Assembly: GCF_001579805.1 (NCBI RefSeq)
Contig: NZ_CP014546.1
Coordinates: 5,642,001-5,706,000, forward strand
From: Pseudomonas azotoformans
GTDB taxonomy: Bacteria; Pseudomonadota; Gammaproteobacteria; Pseudomonadales; Pseudomonadaceae
Reading direction: 5' to 3'
Length of the DNA stretch: 64,000 nucleotides
Shown here: positions 41,264-51,095 of the stretch, piece by piece
Numbering within the stretch: the stretch's first letter is position 1
Layout: every line of letters begins with the position of its first letter
Program-made: the position numbers and the translations under genes
Notes under the pieces: model-generated
Databases searched by the model: none
What the model saw: only the letters and a program-made list of their open reading frames with translations
What the model was told of the DNA's origin: nothing

Positions 41264-42497
41264 TCAGAAACGCCTGCTGGGCGCTGTACTTATCCTGTTG
41301 CTGGGCGGCGCAGGCCTGGCCTTGCGCAGCCCGGCCTCCGATCCGGCCAGCACTCCCGAGCAGTGGCAGGCCGTCCAGCCCGACGCGCTGGTGCACCAGA
41401 TCGGTCTGGTGGGCAAGATCGAGCCCGACGCCACCATCACCCTCACCGCACCGTTCGACGGCAACGTGCAAGCCAACCTGGTGGAGCAAGGCCAGCGGGT
41501 CGAGGCTGGCCAGGTGCTGCTGCGCATGGACCCGGCCACCCTGGAAGTGCAACTGCGCGACGCCCTCTCCGCCCAACTCAAGGCCCGGCGTACCGTGCAG
41601 GAAATGCAGGACTGGGACAACGGCCCCACCGTCAGCCGCGCACGCCGCAGCTTGCGCACCGTCGAAATGACCGCCGGCAATACCCAGCGCAAACTCACCG
41701 AAAGTGAAAACCTGTTCCAGCGCGGCATCATCCCGCGTAACGAACTGGACGACCTCAAGCAACAGACCCAGCAGCAACAGCTGGACCTCGCCTCCGCGCG
41801 CAGCGAACTGCAGCAGGCCCTCGACCAGGGCAAGGGCGAATACCGCCAGATCGCCGACATGGAACTGACCAACGCCACGGTGAGATACAACGCCTTGCAC
41901 AAACTGCTTGAAGGCAAAGAAGTCAAGGCACCGTTCTCCGGCATCGTGGTGCCGCCGCCCGGTAATAATTCAACTCAGGGCGGCGGCAACAATACGGCCC
42001 CGGTGCAGGCCGGCAGCAAGGTCAGCCAGGGTCAGGTGCTGTTTGGCCTGGCGAACATCGAGCGGCTTAAAATCGTCGCCAAGGTCTCTGAGCTGGACAT
42101 CAACCAGTTGCACCAAGGCCAGGCGGTGGAAGTGCTGGGGGACGGGTTTGACGGCGAGCGACTGAGCGGCTCGGTGAGCGTGGTGAGCGGCTTGGCGATT
42201 GCCAGTGACGGCCAGGGCAGTGCGCAGTTTCCGGTGACCTTGTCGATTCCCAAGCTCACGCCGCAGCAGTTGCAACGGGTGCGCCTGGGGATGAGTGCGC
42301 GGTTGACCATCGTGACCTACAACAACGCGCAGGCGATGGTGATTCCGAGCCAGGCGATAGGGCCGGATATGACGGTTGAATACCGCGAGGCGATGGATAA
42401 GCCGGTGGAGCGGGTGAAGGTGACGACCGGGCAATCGACGCCCCAAGGCGTTGAGGTGTTCGGTTTAAAGCCCGGCTTTGTGAAGACCTCGAAATAG
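41253..42497 (+). CDS. HlyD/MacA-type periplasmic adaptor
   Basis: The 414-residue protein has an N-terminal membrane anchor (RLLGAVLILLLGGAGLAL), the lipoyl-like domain split around a coiled coil (LTAPFDGNVQANLVEQGQRV, and later VKAPFSGIVVPPPGNN), and a beta-barrel part (LKIVAKVSELDINQLHQGQA). It links the MacB permease to the TolC-like duct. An Asn/Gly-rich loop NNSTQGGGNNT is inserted at about residue 237. It ends 15 bases from the convergent FAD gene. Confidence 0.85.
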   Translation: MTTNQKRLLGAVLILLLGGAGLALRSPASDPASTPEQWQAVQPDALVHQIGLVGKIEPDATITLTAPFDGNVQANLVEQGQRVEAGQVLLRMDPATLEVQLRDALSAQLKARRTVQEMQDWDNGPTVSRARRSLRTVEMTAGNTQRKLTESENLFQRGIIPRNELDDLKQQTQQQQLDLASARSELQQALDQGKGEYRQIADMELTNATVRYNALHKLLEGKEVKAPFSGIVVPPPGNNSTQGGGNNTAPVQAGSKVSQGQVLFGLANIERLKIVAKVSELDINQLHQGQAVEVLGDGFDGERLSGSVSVVSGLAIASDGQGSAQFPVTLSIPKLTPQQLQRVRLGMSARLTIVTYNNAQAMVIPSQAIGPDMTVEYREAMDKPVERVKVTTGQSTPQGVEVFGLKPGFVKTSK

Positions 42498-42512
42498 ATG
42501 GCGATCCCACAG

Positions 42513-43907
42513 TTAGATTTGTGTCAGCTTGGCTGCCAAGGCCTTCGCTTGAATCGCGACATCCGTCACCGCCGTGCTTTCCCACCACATCCCCCGCAAC
42601 GGCGGGCCCATGGCGAACAAGCGCTGGCTGACCTGCCCCTGGGCATCCACCACGGCCCCCGAAACATCCGCCGCAATCCCCAACGCCAACGGCCCAGGCT
42701 GGATCAGCCCACGCTTGAGCAATTGCCGGGGCAAAGGCCGGGCCACGCGCCGCCAGTCGTATTCGATACCGCTGGAGTTGATCAGCGCCGCGCCGCTAAC
42801 CCGCTGCACCGCCTGCTCGCCCCGGTAGCGCACACCAATGGTCACGCCCTCGACCGAAGGTTCCAGGCCTTTGAACGACGCCGCCCGAATCCGCAACCGT
42901 CCCTCATCCTGCAAGCGTGCCACCAACTGCGCACTCAACGGCGGAGAACGGTGGTGATGGCTTTCCCACCACGGCCGCACATGGCGTACGAACTGGCGTT
43001 TTTCACGCTCACTGGCCCGGCTCCACAGCCGGCCGATATGCGCACGGACCGTGTCCAGCGGTGCCTGCCAATCGATGCCCTGTGCTTGCGCCAGAGCGCA
43101 TTGCCGACGCACCTCGCGCAGCAATTGCCGAGGGCTGCGCAGGCGGTGATCTTCGCCAAGGAAATCCGCCCAGCTCGGCGGCTGTCGGCGCACATGGGGC
43201 AACAGGCCATGGCGCGAGAAAATCTCGATGGGCCCGCGATGCCCGGCCTGTTCCAGGGACACCACCGCATCAACCATGGTCAGCCCGGAACCGATGATCA
43301 GCACCGGCGCTTGCGGGTCAATCGCGGTCATGGCTTGCACATCCCAGGGATCCACCGCCGCTGCGTTCAACCCGCTGGACTCGGTCTGCGGTGTGCGCGC
43401 CGCCGGGAACATGCCGGTGGCCAGCACCGCAACACCGCCGCGCAATTGCTGGCCGTCATCCAGGGTGAGCAGCGCTGAACCTTGGTCCACCTGCAGGTCG
43501 ACCCCTTCGGCACGCACATGCTCGACGCTGGAGGCAGACTGCGCCTTCGCCTCGGCCAAGCGTTGCTGGGCATACAAACCGAAAATCCCGCGCGGCGGGA
43601 ACAGTTCGCTGATCGGCACAGGCTGCTGACGCGACTCCGGCCAGCCGCCGGCGCCAATGTACTCGGTGAGCCATTGAGTCAGATCGTCGGCATTGTCCGG
43701 GTCGACACTCATGCGCGCCGCATTGCCGTTCAGGGTGTGGCCCAGTTCGACAGCGCTGTAGGCCTCGCCCCGGCCGAGCTCGGCACGCGGCTCGATGACC
43801 AGGATCCGGCGCCGAGCCGGCAGGCGCAGCAGTTGCACGGCCAGCATCGTGCCGCTCAGGCCGCCGCCGATGATCAGTACATCAGCGTTGCGGATGGATT
43901 CAGTCAT
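42513..43907 (-). CDS. FAD/NAD(P)-binding protein of the sulfur operon
   Basis: The 464-residue protein starts with an FAD-binding Rossmann motif (VLIIGGGLSGTMLAVQLL), followed by the FAD-NAD(P)-binding family stretch LGRGEAYSAVELGHTLNGNA. A second dinucleotide motif VLIIGSGLTMVDAVVSLEQA lies near 200. It belongs to the NAD_binding_9 group. It is the last gene of the operon, 12 bases after livF. It may be an oxidoreductase for the imported compound or supply reduced flavin; neither is shown. Confidence 0.75.
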   Translation of the reverse strand: MTESIRNADVLIIGGGLSGTMLAVQLLRLPARRRILVIEPRAELGRGEAYSAVELGHTLNGNAARMSVDPDNADDLTQWLTEYIGAGGWPESRQQPVPISELFPPRGIFGLYAQQRLAEAKAQSASSVEHVRAEGVDLQVDQGSALLTLDDGQQLRGGVAVLATGMFPAARTPQTESSGLNAAAVDPWDVQAMTAIDPQAPVLIIGSGLTMVDAVVSLEQAGHRGPIEIFSRHGLLPHVRRQPPSWADFLGEDHRLRSPRQLLREVRRQCALAQAQGIDWQAPLDTVRAHIGRLWSRASEREKRQFVRHVRPWWESHHHRSPPLSAQLVARLQDEGRLRIRAASFKGLEPSVEGVTIGVRYRGEQAVQRVSGAALINSSGIEYDWRRVARPLPRQLLKRGLIQPGPLALGIAADVSGAVVDAQGQVSQRLFAMGPPLRGMWWESTAVTDVAIQAKALAAKLTQI

Positions 43908-43919
43908 GCAGAGTCGCCC

Positions 43920-44687
43920 TTACTGTTTGCCCAGGTAAATGTCATGCAAGTCGCCCCGCGCCAACAGCTCAGCGGCGCTGCCACTCAAGGCCACGCGACC
44001 AGTATCCAATACGTAGCCGTGGGACGCATAGTTCAGTGCGACATTGATGTTCTGCTCGGCGATCAGGAAGCTCACCTGCTGCTCACGGTTGAGCTGCGCG
44101 ATGATCTCGAAAATCTCCTGCACGATCATAGGCGCCAAACCCATGGACGGCTCGTCGAGCAGTACCAAAGTAGGACGGGTCATCAACGCCCGGCCGATGG
44201 CGACCATCTGCTGCTCGCCGCCCGAGGTGAGCCCGGCGCGGGTGTGGCGCTTGGTCTTGAGCCTTGGGAACCAGGCGTAGAGGCGCTCCAGGTCCTGCTC
44301 CATGTCCTTGCGGCTCAAACGCCGCACGAAGCCGCCGCTGCGCAGGTTGTCTTCGACCGTGAGTTGGCCGAACACATGACGACCTTCCAGCACGTGGACC
44401 ATACCCTGGCGCACGCGCTGGCTGGGATCGACACCGGCCAGGTCCAGGCCCGCGTATTCGATCACGCCCCGGCTGACCTCGGCCCGCTCGGCACGTACCA
44501 ACCCCGAAATCGCCTTGAGGGTGGTGCTCTTGCCGGCGCCATTGGCACCGAGCAAGGCGACGATGGCGCCCTTGGGCACGCTCAGCGACACCCCGGCCAC
44601 CGCGAGGATCGCGCCGTCGTAGATCACTTCGATATCGTTGACCGTGAGCAGAGACGGTCTGGCGGATTCAGCGGCGGGCTGGCTCAT
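43920..44687 (-). CDS. livF: LivF-type ABC importer ATPase
   Basis: The 255-residue protein has Walker A LLGANGAGKSTTLKAISGL, signature LTSGGEQQMVAIGRALMTRP and Walker B LVLLDEPSMGLAP. The Q-loop and the run VRQGMVHVLEGRHVFGQLTV are typical for LivF. It drives uptake of amino acids or related compounds with LivG. It lies three bases after the binding-protein gene. Confidence 0.88.
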   Translation of the reverse strand: MSQPAAESARPSLLTVNDIEVIYDGAILAVAGVSLSVPKGAIVALLGANGAGKSTTLKAISGLVRAERAEVSRGVIEYAGLDLAGVDPSQRVRQGMVHVLEGRHVFGQLTVEDNLRSGGFVRRLSRKDMEQDLERLYAWFPRLKTKRHTRAGLTSGGEQQMVAIGRALMTRPTLVLLDEPSMGLAPMIVQEIFEIIAQLNREQQVSFLIAEQNINVALNYASHGYVLDTGRVALSGSAAELLARGDLHDIYLGKQ

Positions 44688-44690
44688 GGT

Positions 44691-46031
44691 TTATTCATCT
44701 CCGGTGCAGGTGCGCGGTGTCAGGCCTTTTTCCTTGGCGAAGGCGGCGGATTTTTCATCGATCAAGGGACGCAGCAGCGCGCGGTCGGCGGCGATCCACT
44801 CGCTGATCAGCGTCCAGTTGGCGCCGTCCCACTGCTGCACCCGCGCCGAGCCGCCACCTTCGTGGTCGCGGCACGACAGCTTGAGGTTCTGCATCAGGCC
44901 CAGGTAGCCCATGTCCTTCAAGCGGGCGTCGTCAATGTTCAGGTGTTCCAGGCCCCAGCGGCCCTCTTCGCCATTCAGCGGGCGCTTGCCGAACTTGGCC
45001 TGGCCGGTGCGGATCGCTTCCACCGCCACGGCGGCGTTCACCAGGCCGGAGTTGTAGTAGACGCTGCCGAAGTTCTTCAGGTCCTTGAGGTCGCTGTGGC
45101 CCTTGTCGAGGATGGATTGCTTGAGGCGCTTGTGGATCTCGAAGTCGGCACCTGCCGGGTACGGCGTGAGCGCCAGGTAGCCCTTGGCGGCGGCACCTGC
45201 GGGTAACACGTCTTCGCTGGAACTGGCCCAGATATCGCCGATGATGTGGTCGACCGGGAAGCCGAAGCGCGCGGCGGTCTTCACCGCGACCGGGGTCGAT
45301 ACGCCCCAGGTGCGCAGGAACACCCAGTCCGGGTTGGCCTGGCGGACCTGGCGCCATTGTGCGGACTGTTCGTTGCCGGGATCGGCCACTGGGATCTGGA
45401 TGTTTTCAAAGCCATACTTCTCCGCCAGCAATTTCAGCGGACCGAGGGTTTCGCGACCATAGGCCGAATCGTGATAGACCGTGGCGATCTTCTTGCCCTT
45501 GAGTTTGTCGAAACCGCCCTCGCGCTGGGCGATGTAGTTCACCAGGGTCGAGGCCTCGCTGTAGAACGTCAGCATCACCGGGAAATTGTAGGGGAACACG
45601 GTGCCGTCGGTGGCTTCGGTGCGGCCGTAGCCGAGGGTAATCAGCGGGATCTTGTCCACCTCGGCGCGTTCGCTCAGGGCATAGGCCGCCGGTGCGCCGT
45701 TGGGCTGGTACACCGCGACCGGCGCGCCATCCAGGCCATTCTTGAAGCGCTCGTAGCACTCGATGCCCTTCTCCGCCGTCCATTCGGTCTCGCATTCCTG
45801 CCACACCAGCTTGACGCCGTTAATGCCGCCTTCGACCTCGTTGATGTAGCGCAGGTAGTCGATCATCCCGGCCCACACCTGCACGCCGCTGGAGGCATAG
45901 GCGCCGACACGGTAGGTGGCCAGGGGAATGAATTGCTGGTCCGGCGAGGCCATCGCCTGGGGAACAGCACCGGCCAGGGCGGCCAGCGCAAACGCAGCGC
46001 CGGCCAGGGAACGTTTCAAGGATGCACGCAT
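44691..46031 (-). CDS. Periplasmic substrate-binding protein, branched-chain amino acid type
   Basis: The 446-residue protein has a signal peptide (LAGAAFALAALAGAVPQAMA) and the LivK-type Peripla_BP_6 fold: FIPLATYRVGAYASSGVQVW, ALSERAEVDKIPLITLGYGR, KKIATVYHDSAYGRETLGPL. It is about 70 residues longer than LivK of amino acid systems, which suggests another ligand. In this operon the ligand is probably an organic sulfur or nitrogen compound. Confidence 0.82.
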   Translation of the reverse strand: MRASLKRSLAGAAFALAALAGAVPQAMASPDQQFIPLATYRVGAYASSGVQVWAGMIDYLRYINEVEGGINGVKLVWQECETEWTAEKGIECYERFKNGLDGAPVAVYQPNGAPAAYALSERAEVDKIPLITLGYGRTEATDGTVFPYNFPVMLTFYSEASTLVNYIAQREGGFDKLKGKKIATVYHDSAYGRETLGPLKLLAEKYGFENIQIPVADPGNEQSAQWRQVRQANPDWVFLRTWGVSTPVAVKTAARFGFPVDHIIGDIWASSSEDVLPAGAAAKGYLALTPYPAGADFEIHKRLKQSILDKGHSDLKDLKNFGSVYYNSGLVNAAVAVEAIRTGQAKFGKRPLNGEEGRWGLEHLNIDDARLKDMGYLGLMQNLKLSCRDHEGGGSARVQQWDGANWTLISEWIAADRALLRPLIDEKSAAFAKEKGLTPRTCTGDE

Positions 46032-46052
46032 GGGAATTCTCTTGAGGGAATG

Positions 46053-47102
46053 TTAGAAACGCAGCGGCCACTGCCGCACACGGTCACGCAGGTTGTGCAA
46101 CAGGCGAATCAAGCCCTCGGGTTCCTTGATCAGGAACACGATGATCAACACGCCAAAGATGATTTTCTGCAGGTTCTGCAACTGCCCCGCATCCACCGAA
46201 CCGCCAAACAGCGCCTGCCCGGCGTGGCTGAGGAAAATCGGCAACAAACTGATGAAAGCCGCGCCGACAAAGTTGCCGGCGATGCTGCCCATGCCACCGA
46301 TAATGATGATGAACAGGATCTGGAATGAACGATTGATATCGAAGCTGCTGGCGCTGGCCGTGCCCAGGTAGGCAAAGGCCCACAGCGCGCCGGCGATGCC
46401 GAGGTAAAACGAGCTGACTGCAAACGCCAGGCGCTTGTAGCGCACCACCGGAATACCGACCACGGCGGCGGCGGTGTCCATATCGCGGATCGCCATCCAG
46501 TTGCGCCCGACCTGGCTGCGCACCAGGTTGATCGCAGTCCAGGTCAGCAGCAGCACCGTGACCAACGTCAGCAGGTAGCGGCCCAGCGGCGTGTTGAGTT
46601 CGTGGCCGAACAGCGCAAGCTTCGGCGCGGAGATGGTCCCGGACGAGCCGTAGTTGTAGAACCAGGGGAATTTGACGAACAGCCACTCCAGGAAAAACTG
46701 CGCGGCCAAGGTGGTGACCATCAGGTAGAAGCCCTTGATCCGCGAGCTGGGCAGGCCGAACAACAGGCCAACCAACGCGCTGATAATCCCGCCGCCCAGC
46801 AGCGCCACCGGCAAGCCCAGCTCCGGCAGGCGCAGCAAAAACCCGTAGGTCGCAAACGCGCCGACGGCCATGAAACCGGCGGCCCCCACCGAGGTTTGCC
46901 CGGTGTAGCCGGTGAGCAGGTTCAAGCCCAACCCGGCCAACGACAGCACTAAAAAAGGAATCAGGATCGCATTGAGCCAATAGTCATTGCCCCACAGCGG
47001 CACCACGACAAAGGCCAGCGCCAACAGGCCAATCAGCCCCCAGGGAATGCGCCGCTGGATCAGCAGCAATGGCGCGGTGTCTTGAGCAACAGGGATCGAC
47101 AT
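46053..47102 (-). CDS. livM: LivM-type ABC permease
   Basis: The 349-residue protein has about ten membrane segments and the LivM motifs LNLLTGYTGQTSVGAAGFMA and WMAIRDMDTAAAVVGIPVVR (contact loop for the ATPases). It ends near KEPEGLIRLLHNLRDRVRQW. It works with LivH. Confidence 0.88.
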   Translation of the reverse strand: MSIPVAQDTAPLLLIQRRIPWGLIGLLALAFVVVPLWGNDYWLNAILIPFLVLSLAGLGLNLLTGYTGQTSVGAAGFMAVGAFATYGFLLRLPELGLPVALLGGGIISALVGLLFGLPSSRIKGFYLMVTTLAAQFFLEWLFVKFPWFYNYGSSGTISAPKLALFGHELNTPLGRYLLTLVTVLLLTWTAINLVRSQVGRNWMAIRDMDTAAAVVGIPVVRYKRLAFAVSSFYLGIAGALWAFAYLGTASASSFDINRSFQILFIIIIGGMGSIAGNFVGAAFISLLPIFLSHAGQALFGGSVDAGQLQNLQKIIFGVLIIVFLIKEPEGLIRLLHNLRDRVRQWPLRF

Positions 47103-47106
47103 GGTT

Positions 47107-47988
47107 TCAGACTCGCTCGATGGCGCGCTCGCCGAACAGGCCGGCGGGACGGATATACAGGAAGGCCAGGGCCAGTACGTAGGCGAACCACGGCGTGATG
47201 CCGCCGCCGATCAAGGGGCCGATATACACCTCGGCCAGATTCTCCGCCGCGCCGACAATCAGCCCGCCGACAATCGCCCCGCCAATCGAGGTGAAGCCGC
47301 CAATAATCAACACCGGCAAGGCCTTGAGCACCACCAGCGACAACGAAAACTGCACCCCTTGGCGCGCGCCCCACAGCAGCCCCGCCACCAGCCCGACAAT
47401 CCCGGCCACCGCCCAGACGATCTGCCAGATACGGTTGAGGTTGATGCCGATGGACAGCGCCGCCGTGGTGTCATCCGCCACCGCACGCAGCGACACGCCG
47501 ATGCGGGTCTTGTTGAACAGCAACGCCAGCACGGTCACCAGCACCACCGCAGCGGCCGCAGCGATCAGGTCGAATTGGCTGAGCATCAGCGGGCCGATGA
47601 ACAGCGGCACGTCGTCGATGCCCAGGTCGAGTGCGCGCACTTGCGAGCCCATCAGACCCTGGGCCAGGCCTTCGATAATGAACGACAGGCCCAAGGTGGC
47701 CATGAACAAGGTGATCTGTGAACGGTTTACCAGCGGCCGTAACACCAAGCGCTCGATGAGTAAGGCGCCAATGATCATCACGATCACGGTCAAGAGCAGC
47801 GCCAAGGCAAACGGCACGCCCTGATCATGCAGGCTGACGAAGGTCAGCGCGGCAAACAGCAGCATCGAGCCTTGGGCAAAATTGAACACGCCGCTGGCTT
47901 TGTAGATCAGCACGAAACCGATGGCGACCAGCGAATACATGGTGCCGGCGAGCAGACCGCCGAGCAGGGTTTCAAAGAAAAACGTCAT
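47107..47988 (-). CDS. livH: LivH-type ABC permease
   Basis: The 293-residue protein has eight membrane segments and LivH motifs: AIGFVLIYKASGVFNFAQGS and VSLRAVADDTTAALSIGINL. The C-terminus LYIRPAGLFGERAIERV is also typical. Its start overlaps the livG stop by one base. Confidence 0.88.
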   Translation of the reverse strand: MTFFFETLLGGLLAGTMYSLVAIGFVLIYKASGVFNFAQGSMLLFAALTFVSLHDQGVPFALALLLTVIVMIIGALLIERLVLRPLVNRSQITLFMATLGLSFIIEGLAQGLMGSQVRALDLGIDDVPLFIGPLMLSQFDLIAAAAAVVLVTVLALLFNKTRIGVSLRAVADDTTAALSIGINLNRIWQIVWAVAGIVGLVAGLLWGARQGVQFSLSLVVLKALPVLIIGGFTSIGGAIVGGLIVGAAENLAEVYIGPLIGGGITPWFAYVLALAFLYIRPAGLFGERAIERV

Positions 47989-48758
47989 CAGTGCACCACT
48001 CCCAGGTAGGCCGCGATCACCTCGGGATTGGCCTGCACTTCAGCGGGCGTGCCGTCGCCGACCTTGCGCCCGTAATCGAGCACCACCACGTGGTCGGACA
48101 GCCCCATGACCACGCCCATGTCGTGTTCGATCAACACCACGGTGGTACCAAGGTCGCGGTTCACATCGGCGACGAAGCGCGCCATTTCCTGTTTTTCCTC
48201 GGCATTCATGCCCGCCATGGGTTCGTCGAGCAGTAACAGGCTGGGGCCAGCGATCAATGCCCTACCCAGCTCGACGCGCTTTTGCAGGCCGTAAGAGAGG
48301 TTGCCCACCAGCACATCACGTTGAGCTTGCAACTCAAGAAATTCGAGAATGCCCTGGGCACGCAGGCGGAACGCTTCGGCTTCCCGGCGTGCGCGGGGTA
48401 AGCCCAGGGCCTGTTCGATAAAGCTGCTGCGCAGATGCCGCGACAGGCCGGTGAGGATGTTGTCGAGCACGCTCATCTTCTTGAACAGCGCGTTGTTCTG
48501 GAAGGTGCGACCAATGCCCCGGCGCGCGGCGCCCAACGGGTCAATGCGGTGGAAGTGCTGGTCTTCGAACACGATCTCGCCGGCATCGAAGCGATACACG
48601 CCATTGAGTACGTTGAGCAACGAGCTTTTGCCGGCACCGTTAGGACCGATCAGCGCGCAGATCTCGCCGCGCGCCACCTCGAAGGACAAGGCATTGATCG
48701 CCTTGACGCCCTTGAACGACAGCGAAATATCCCGCACCTGGAGAATGGCTTGGCTCAT
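47988..48758 (-). CDS. livG: LivG-type ABC importer ATPase
   Basis: The 256-residue protein has Walker A IGPNGAGKSSLLNVLNGVY, the LivG-type GRTFQNNALFKKMSVLDNIL, signature LSYGLQKRVELGRALIAGP and Walker B LLLLDEPMAGMN. I start at ATG 48758 (MSQAILQVRDISLSFKG), which overlaps the previous stop; the frame extends further but only into the upstream gene. Confidence 0.88.
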   Translation of the reverse strand: MSQAILQVRDISLSFKGVKAINALSFEVARGEICALIGPNGAGKSSLLNVLNGVYRFDAGEIVFEDQHFHRIDPLGAARRGIGRTFQNNALFKKMSVLDNILTGLSRHLRSSFIEQALGLPRARREAEAFRLRAQGILEFLELQAQRDVLVGNLSYGLQKRVELGRALIAGPSLLLLDEPMAGMNAEEKQEMARFVADVNRDLGTTVVLIEHDMGVVMGLSDHVVVLDYGRKVGDGTPAEVQANPEVIAAYLGVVH

Positions 48759-49657
48759 GCGATGTCCCGTTTGAATTCCGCCAACCACGACGGCGAAGGG
48801 GTGGATTTGAGGGGTTGCCAGATATAAGCCAGGCGCTGGAAGCCGAGCAGCTTGCGCACACGGTTTTTCAACAGGCGGCGCAGGCCACTTTGTGGGTGGG
48901 CGACGGCCCAGTCGCACAGGCGCCGGCGCCAGGTGCCATGGGGTGCCAGGCGGCTTTCAATCTCGTCGGCCAGGTGCTGCAAACGTGCAGGTGATAACAG
49001 CAGGCCGGTGGGCGCTACTTCACTGCGATCACGCCGCGCCGAGGCTGGGCTTTCCGGGAAGGCCAGGCCATGGCCGCTGTTCAGCCATTGCTCCAGCACT
49101 ACCGCCAGGCCGCCTTGCCAGTGAGTGCCCTCTTCGCTCCACAATGCGGTTTCGCCGCTGGGTTGCCACCAGCGGGCGAGGTGCTGTGCCGGGTCAACCG
49201 GACCCAGCAATTGGGCGAAATCCAGCAGGTTGGCCGATTGCCAATGCCGCACTTGCTGGCGGTCCTGGGTGTAGGAGTGGGTGGGACGTATGCGCCACAG
49301 GTGTTGTTGCAGCGCGTCGACCTCAAGGTCGTCAGCCAGGGTCAGGACCTGCCCACCGATGGAATGAGCCGCCAGCACCAACAGCAACAGGTTCGGCTCG
49401 AACGCCCCGCTGAGGGCCAAGCGCGATTGCTCGTCAAAGCCCTGCTGGCGCAAGCCATCGGCCAGGCGTTCCACATCCCGCAAGGTGTCGATCCAGCGCC
49501 ACGCATGCCACTGACCCTGGCGTTTGTGGCGCAAGGCGGTGTGCAGCGGCGTGATCTGTGCCCAGTGGTGCAGTTGTTCCAATGCCTTGGGCAGGTTGCC
49601 GAGCAGTTCGGCGGGCCATTCCGGGGCCAGCGGACGTTTGAGTTCGTGCACGCTCAT
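48755..49657 (-). CDS. Shortened AMP-binding-like protein
   Basis: The 300-residue protein starts like an acyl-CoA synthetase: NLPKALEQLHHWAQITPLHT, then ALRHKRQGQWHAWRWIDTLR and VERLADGLRQQGFDEQSRLA. The core ATP motif (TSGTTGxPKG type) and the C-terminal catalytic lysine domain are absent. The end (LLKNRVRKLLGFQRLAYIWQ) resembles the tail that full-length versions carry in such operons. It is about half the usual length (about 600), with no stop in the middle, so the central part was probably deleted. It lies in an operon of otherwise intact genes. Confidence 0.6.
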   Translation of the reverse strand: MSVHELKRPLAPEWPAELLGNLPKALEQLHHWAQITPLHTALRHKRQGQWHAWRWIDTLRDVERLADGLRQQGFDEQSRLALSGAFEPNLLLLVLAAHSIGGQVLTLADDLEVDALQQHLWRIRPTHSYTQDRQQVRHWQSANLLDFAQLLGPVDPAQHLARWWQPSGETALWSEEGTHWQGGLAVVLEQWLNSGHGLAFPESPASARRDRSEVAPTGLLLSPARLQHLADEIESRLAPHGTWRRRLCDWAVAHPQSGLRRLLKNRVRKLLGFQRLAYIWQPLKSTPSPSWLAEFKRDIA

Positions 49658-49715
49658 AGGGAGGTTCTCCTATTGGGGTTTTGTGCGTGCGGTGGTCCGC
49701 TGGCGGGGTGTTCAG

Positions 49716-51095
49716 TTAGAGGGTGTTGGCCTTGAGGTCGCGGTAGCCGGCGCCGGGGTGATTGGCGCCCAACCGCGCACCGTCACCAAACAACTTCTCG
49801 CGCAGCGTGCCCTGGGCATATTCGGTCTTGTACACCCCGCGCTTCTGCAACTCCGGCACCAGCAGGTCCACGGCGTCGATGAAGGTTTCGTGGGTCAGCG
49901 CATAGGCCAGGTTGAAGCCGTCTACATCGGTTTCCTCGACCCACTCCTGCAACAGGTCCGCCACGGTTTCCGGGCCGCCGACAAACAGCGGGCCAAAGCC
50001 GCCGATGCCGACCCAATCGGCCAGCTCGTTGGGCGTCCAGACCTTGTTCGGGTCGGCCGTGGAGAAGGCTTCCACCGCCGATTGGATAGCGTTGGTGTGC
50101 ACATGCTTGAGGGGTTCGTCGGGTTTGAACTGGCTGAAGTCGATGCCGGTCCAGCCAGAGATCAACGCCATCGCGCCTTCATAGCTGACGTAGGATTTGT
50201 ACTCGTCGAACTTGGCCTTGGCCTTGGCATCGGTCTCACCGACGATCACGGTCTGCAGGTTGAAGATCAGGATTTTCTTCGGATCACGCCCCGCCTCGGC
50301 GGCACGCCGGCGGATGTCGGCGACGGTCTTTTTCAGCAGCACCTTGGACGGTGCGGCGACGAACACACACTCGGCCTGCTCGGCGGCGAACTGTTTACCT
50401 CGGCTGGACGCGCCGGCCTGGTACAGCACCGGCGTACGTTGCGGCGAGGGTTCACACAGGTGAATACCGGGCACCTGGAAGTGTTTGCCGACATGGCGGA
50501 TCTCGTGGATCTTGCTCGGGTCACTGAAAATCCGGCGCTCGCGGTCACGCAACACGGCGCCCTCCTCCCAGCTGCCTTCCCAGAGTTTGTAGCAAACCTC
50601 CAGGTATTCCTCGGCGTAGTCGTAGCGCGCATCGTGTTCGGTCTGGGCTTTCTGGCCGAGGTTTTTCGCGCCGCTTTCCAGGTAGGAGGTGACGATGTTC
50701 CAGCCAATGCGGCCCTTGGTCAGGTGGTCCAGAGTGGAGAGGCGACGGGCGAACGGATACGGATGTTCAAACGACAACGAAGCGGTCAGACCGAAACCAA
50801 GGTGTTCGGTGACCAAGGCCATCGGCGCGATCAGCGACAGCGGATCGTTAACTGGCACCTGCGCCGCCTGGCGAATCGCCGCGTCGCCGTTGCCGTTGTA
50901 CACGTCGTAGATGCCCAGCACGTCGGCGATGAACAGGCCGTCGAACTTGCCGCGTTCAAGGATCTTGGCGAGGTCCGTCCAATACTCCAGGTCCTTGTAC
51001 TGCCACGAACGGTCACGCGGGTGCGCCCACAGGCCGGGCGATTGGTGGCCGACACAGTTCATGTCGAAGGCATTCAAGCGGATTTCACGGGACAT
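49716..51095 (-). CDS. FMN-dependent LLM monooxygenase, NtaA/SnaA/DszA family
   Basis: The 459-residue protein has the bacterial luciferase-like fold of the NtaA/DszA/DmoA group: LNAFDMNCVGHQSPGLWAHP, KFDGLFIADVLGIYDVYNGN, GRIGWNIVTSYLESGAKNLG, and VLYQAGASSRGKQFAAEQAE. These enzymes use FMNH2 and oxygen to cleave C-S or C-N bonds. I use ATG 51095 with GGAG seven bases upstream; it overlaps the stop of the preceding gene. With the SfnB-like gene it points to oxidative desulfurisation. Confidence 0.88.
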   Translation of the reverse strand: MSREIRLNAFDMNCVGHQSPGLWAHPRDRSWQYKDLEYWTDLAKILERGKFDGLFIADVLGIYDVYNGNGDAAIRQAAQVPVNDPLSLIAPMALVTEHLGFGLTASLSFEHPYPFARRLSTLDHLTKGRIGWNIVTSYLESGAKNLGQKAQTEHDARYDYAEEYLEVCYKLWEGSWEEGAVLRDRERRIFSDPSKIHEIRHVGKHFQVPGIHLCEPSPQRTPVLYQAGASSRGKQFAAEQAECVFVAAPSKVLLKKTVADIRRRAAEAGRDPKKILIFNLQTVIVGETDAKAKAKFDEYKSYVSYEGAMALISGWTGIDFSQFKPDEPLKHVHTNAIQSAVEAFSTADPNKVWTPNELADWVGIGGFGPLFVGGPETVADLLQEWVEETDVDGFNLAYALTHETFIDAVDLLVPELQKRGVYKTEYAQGTLREKLFGDGARLGANHPGAGYRDLKANTL

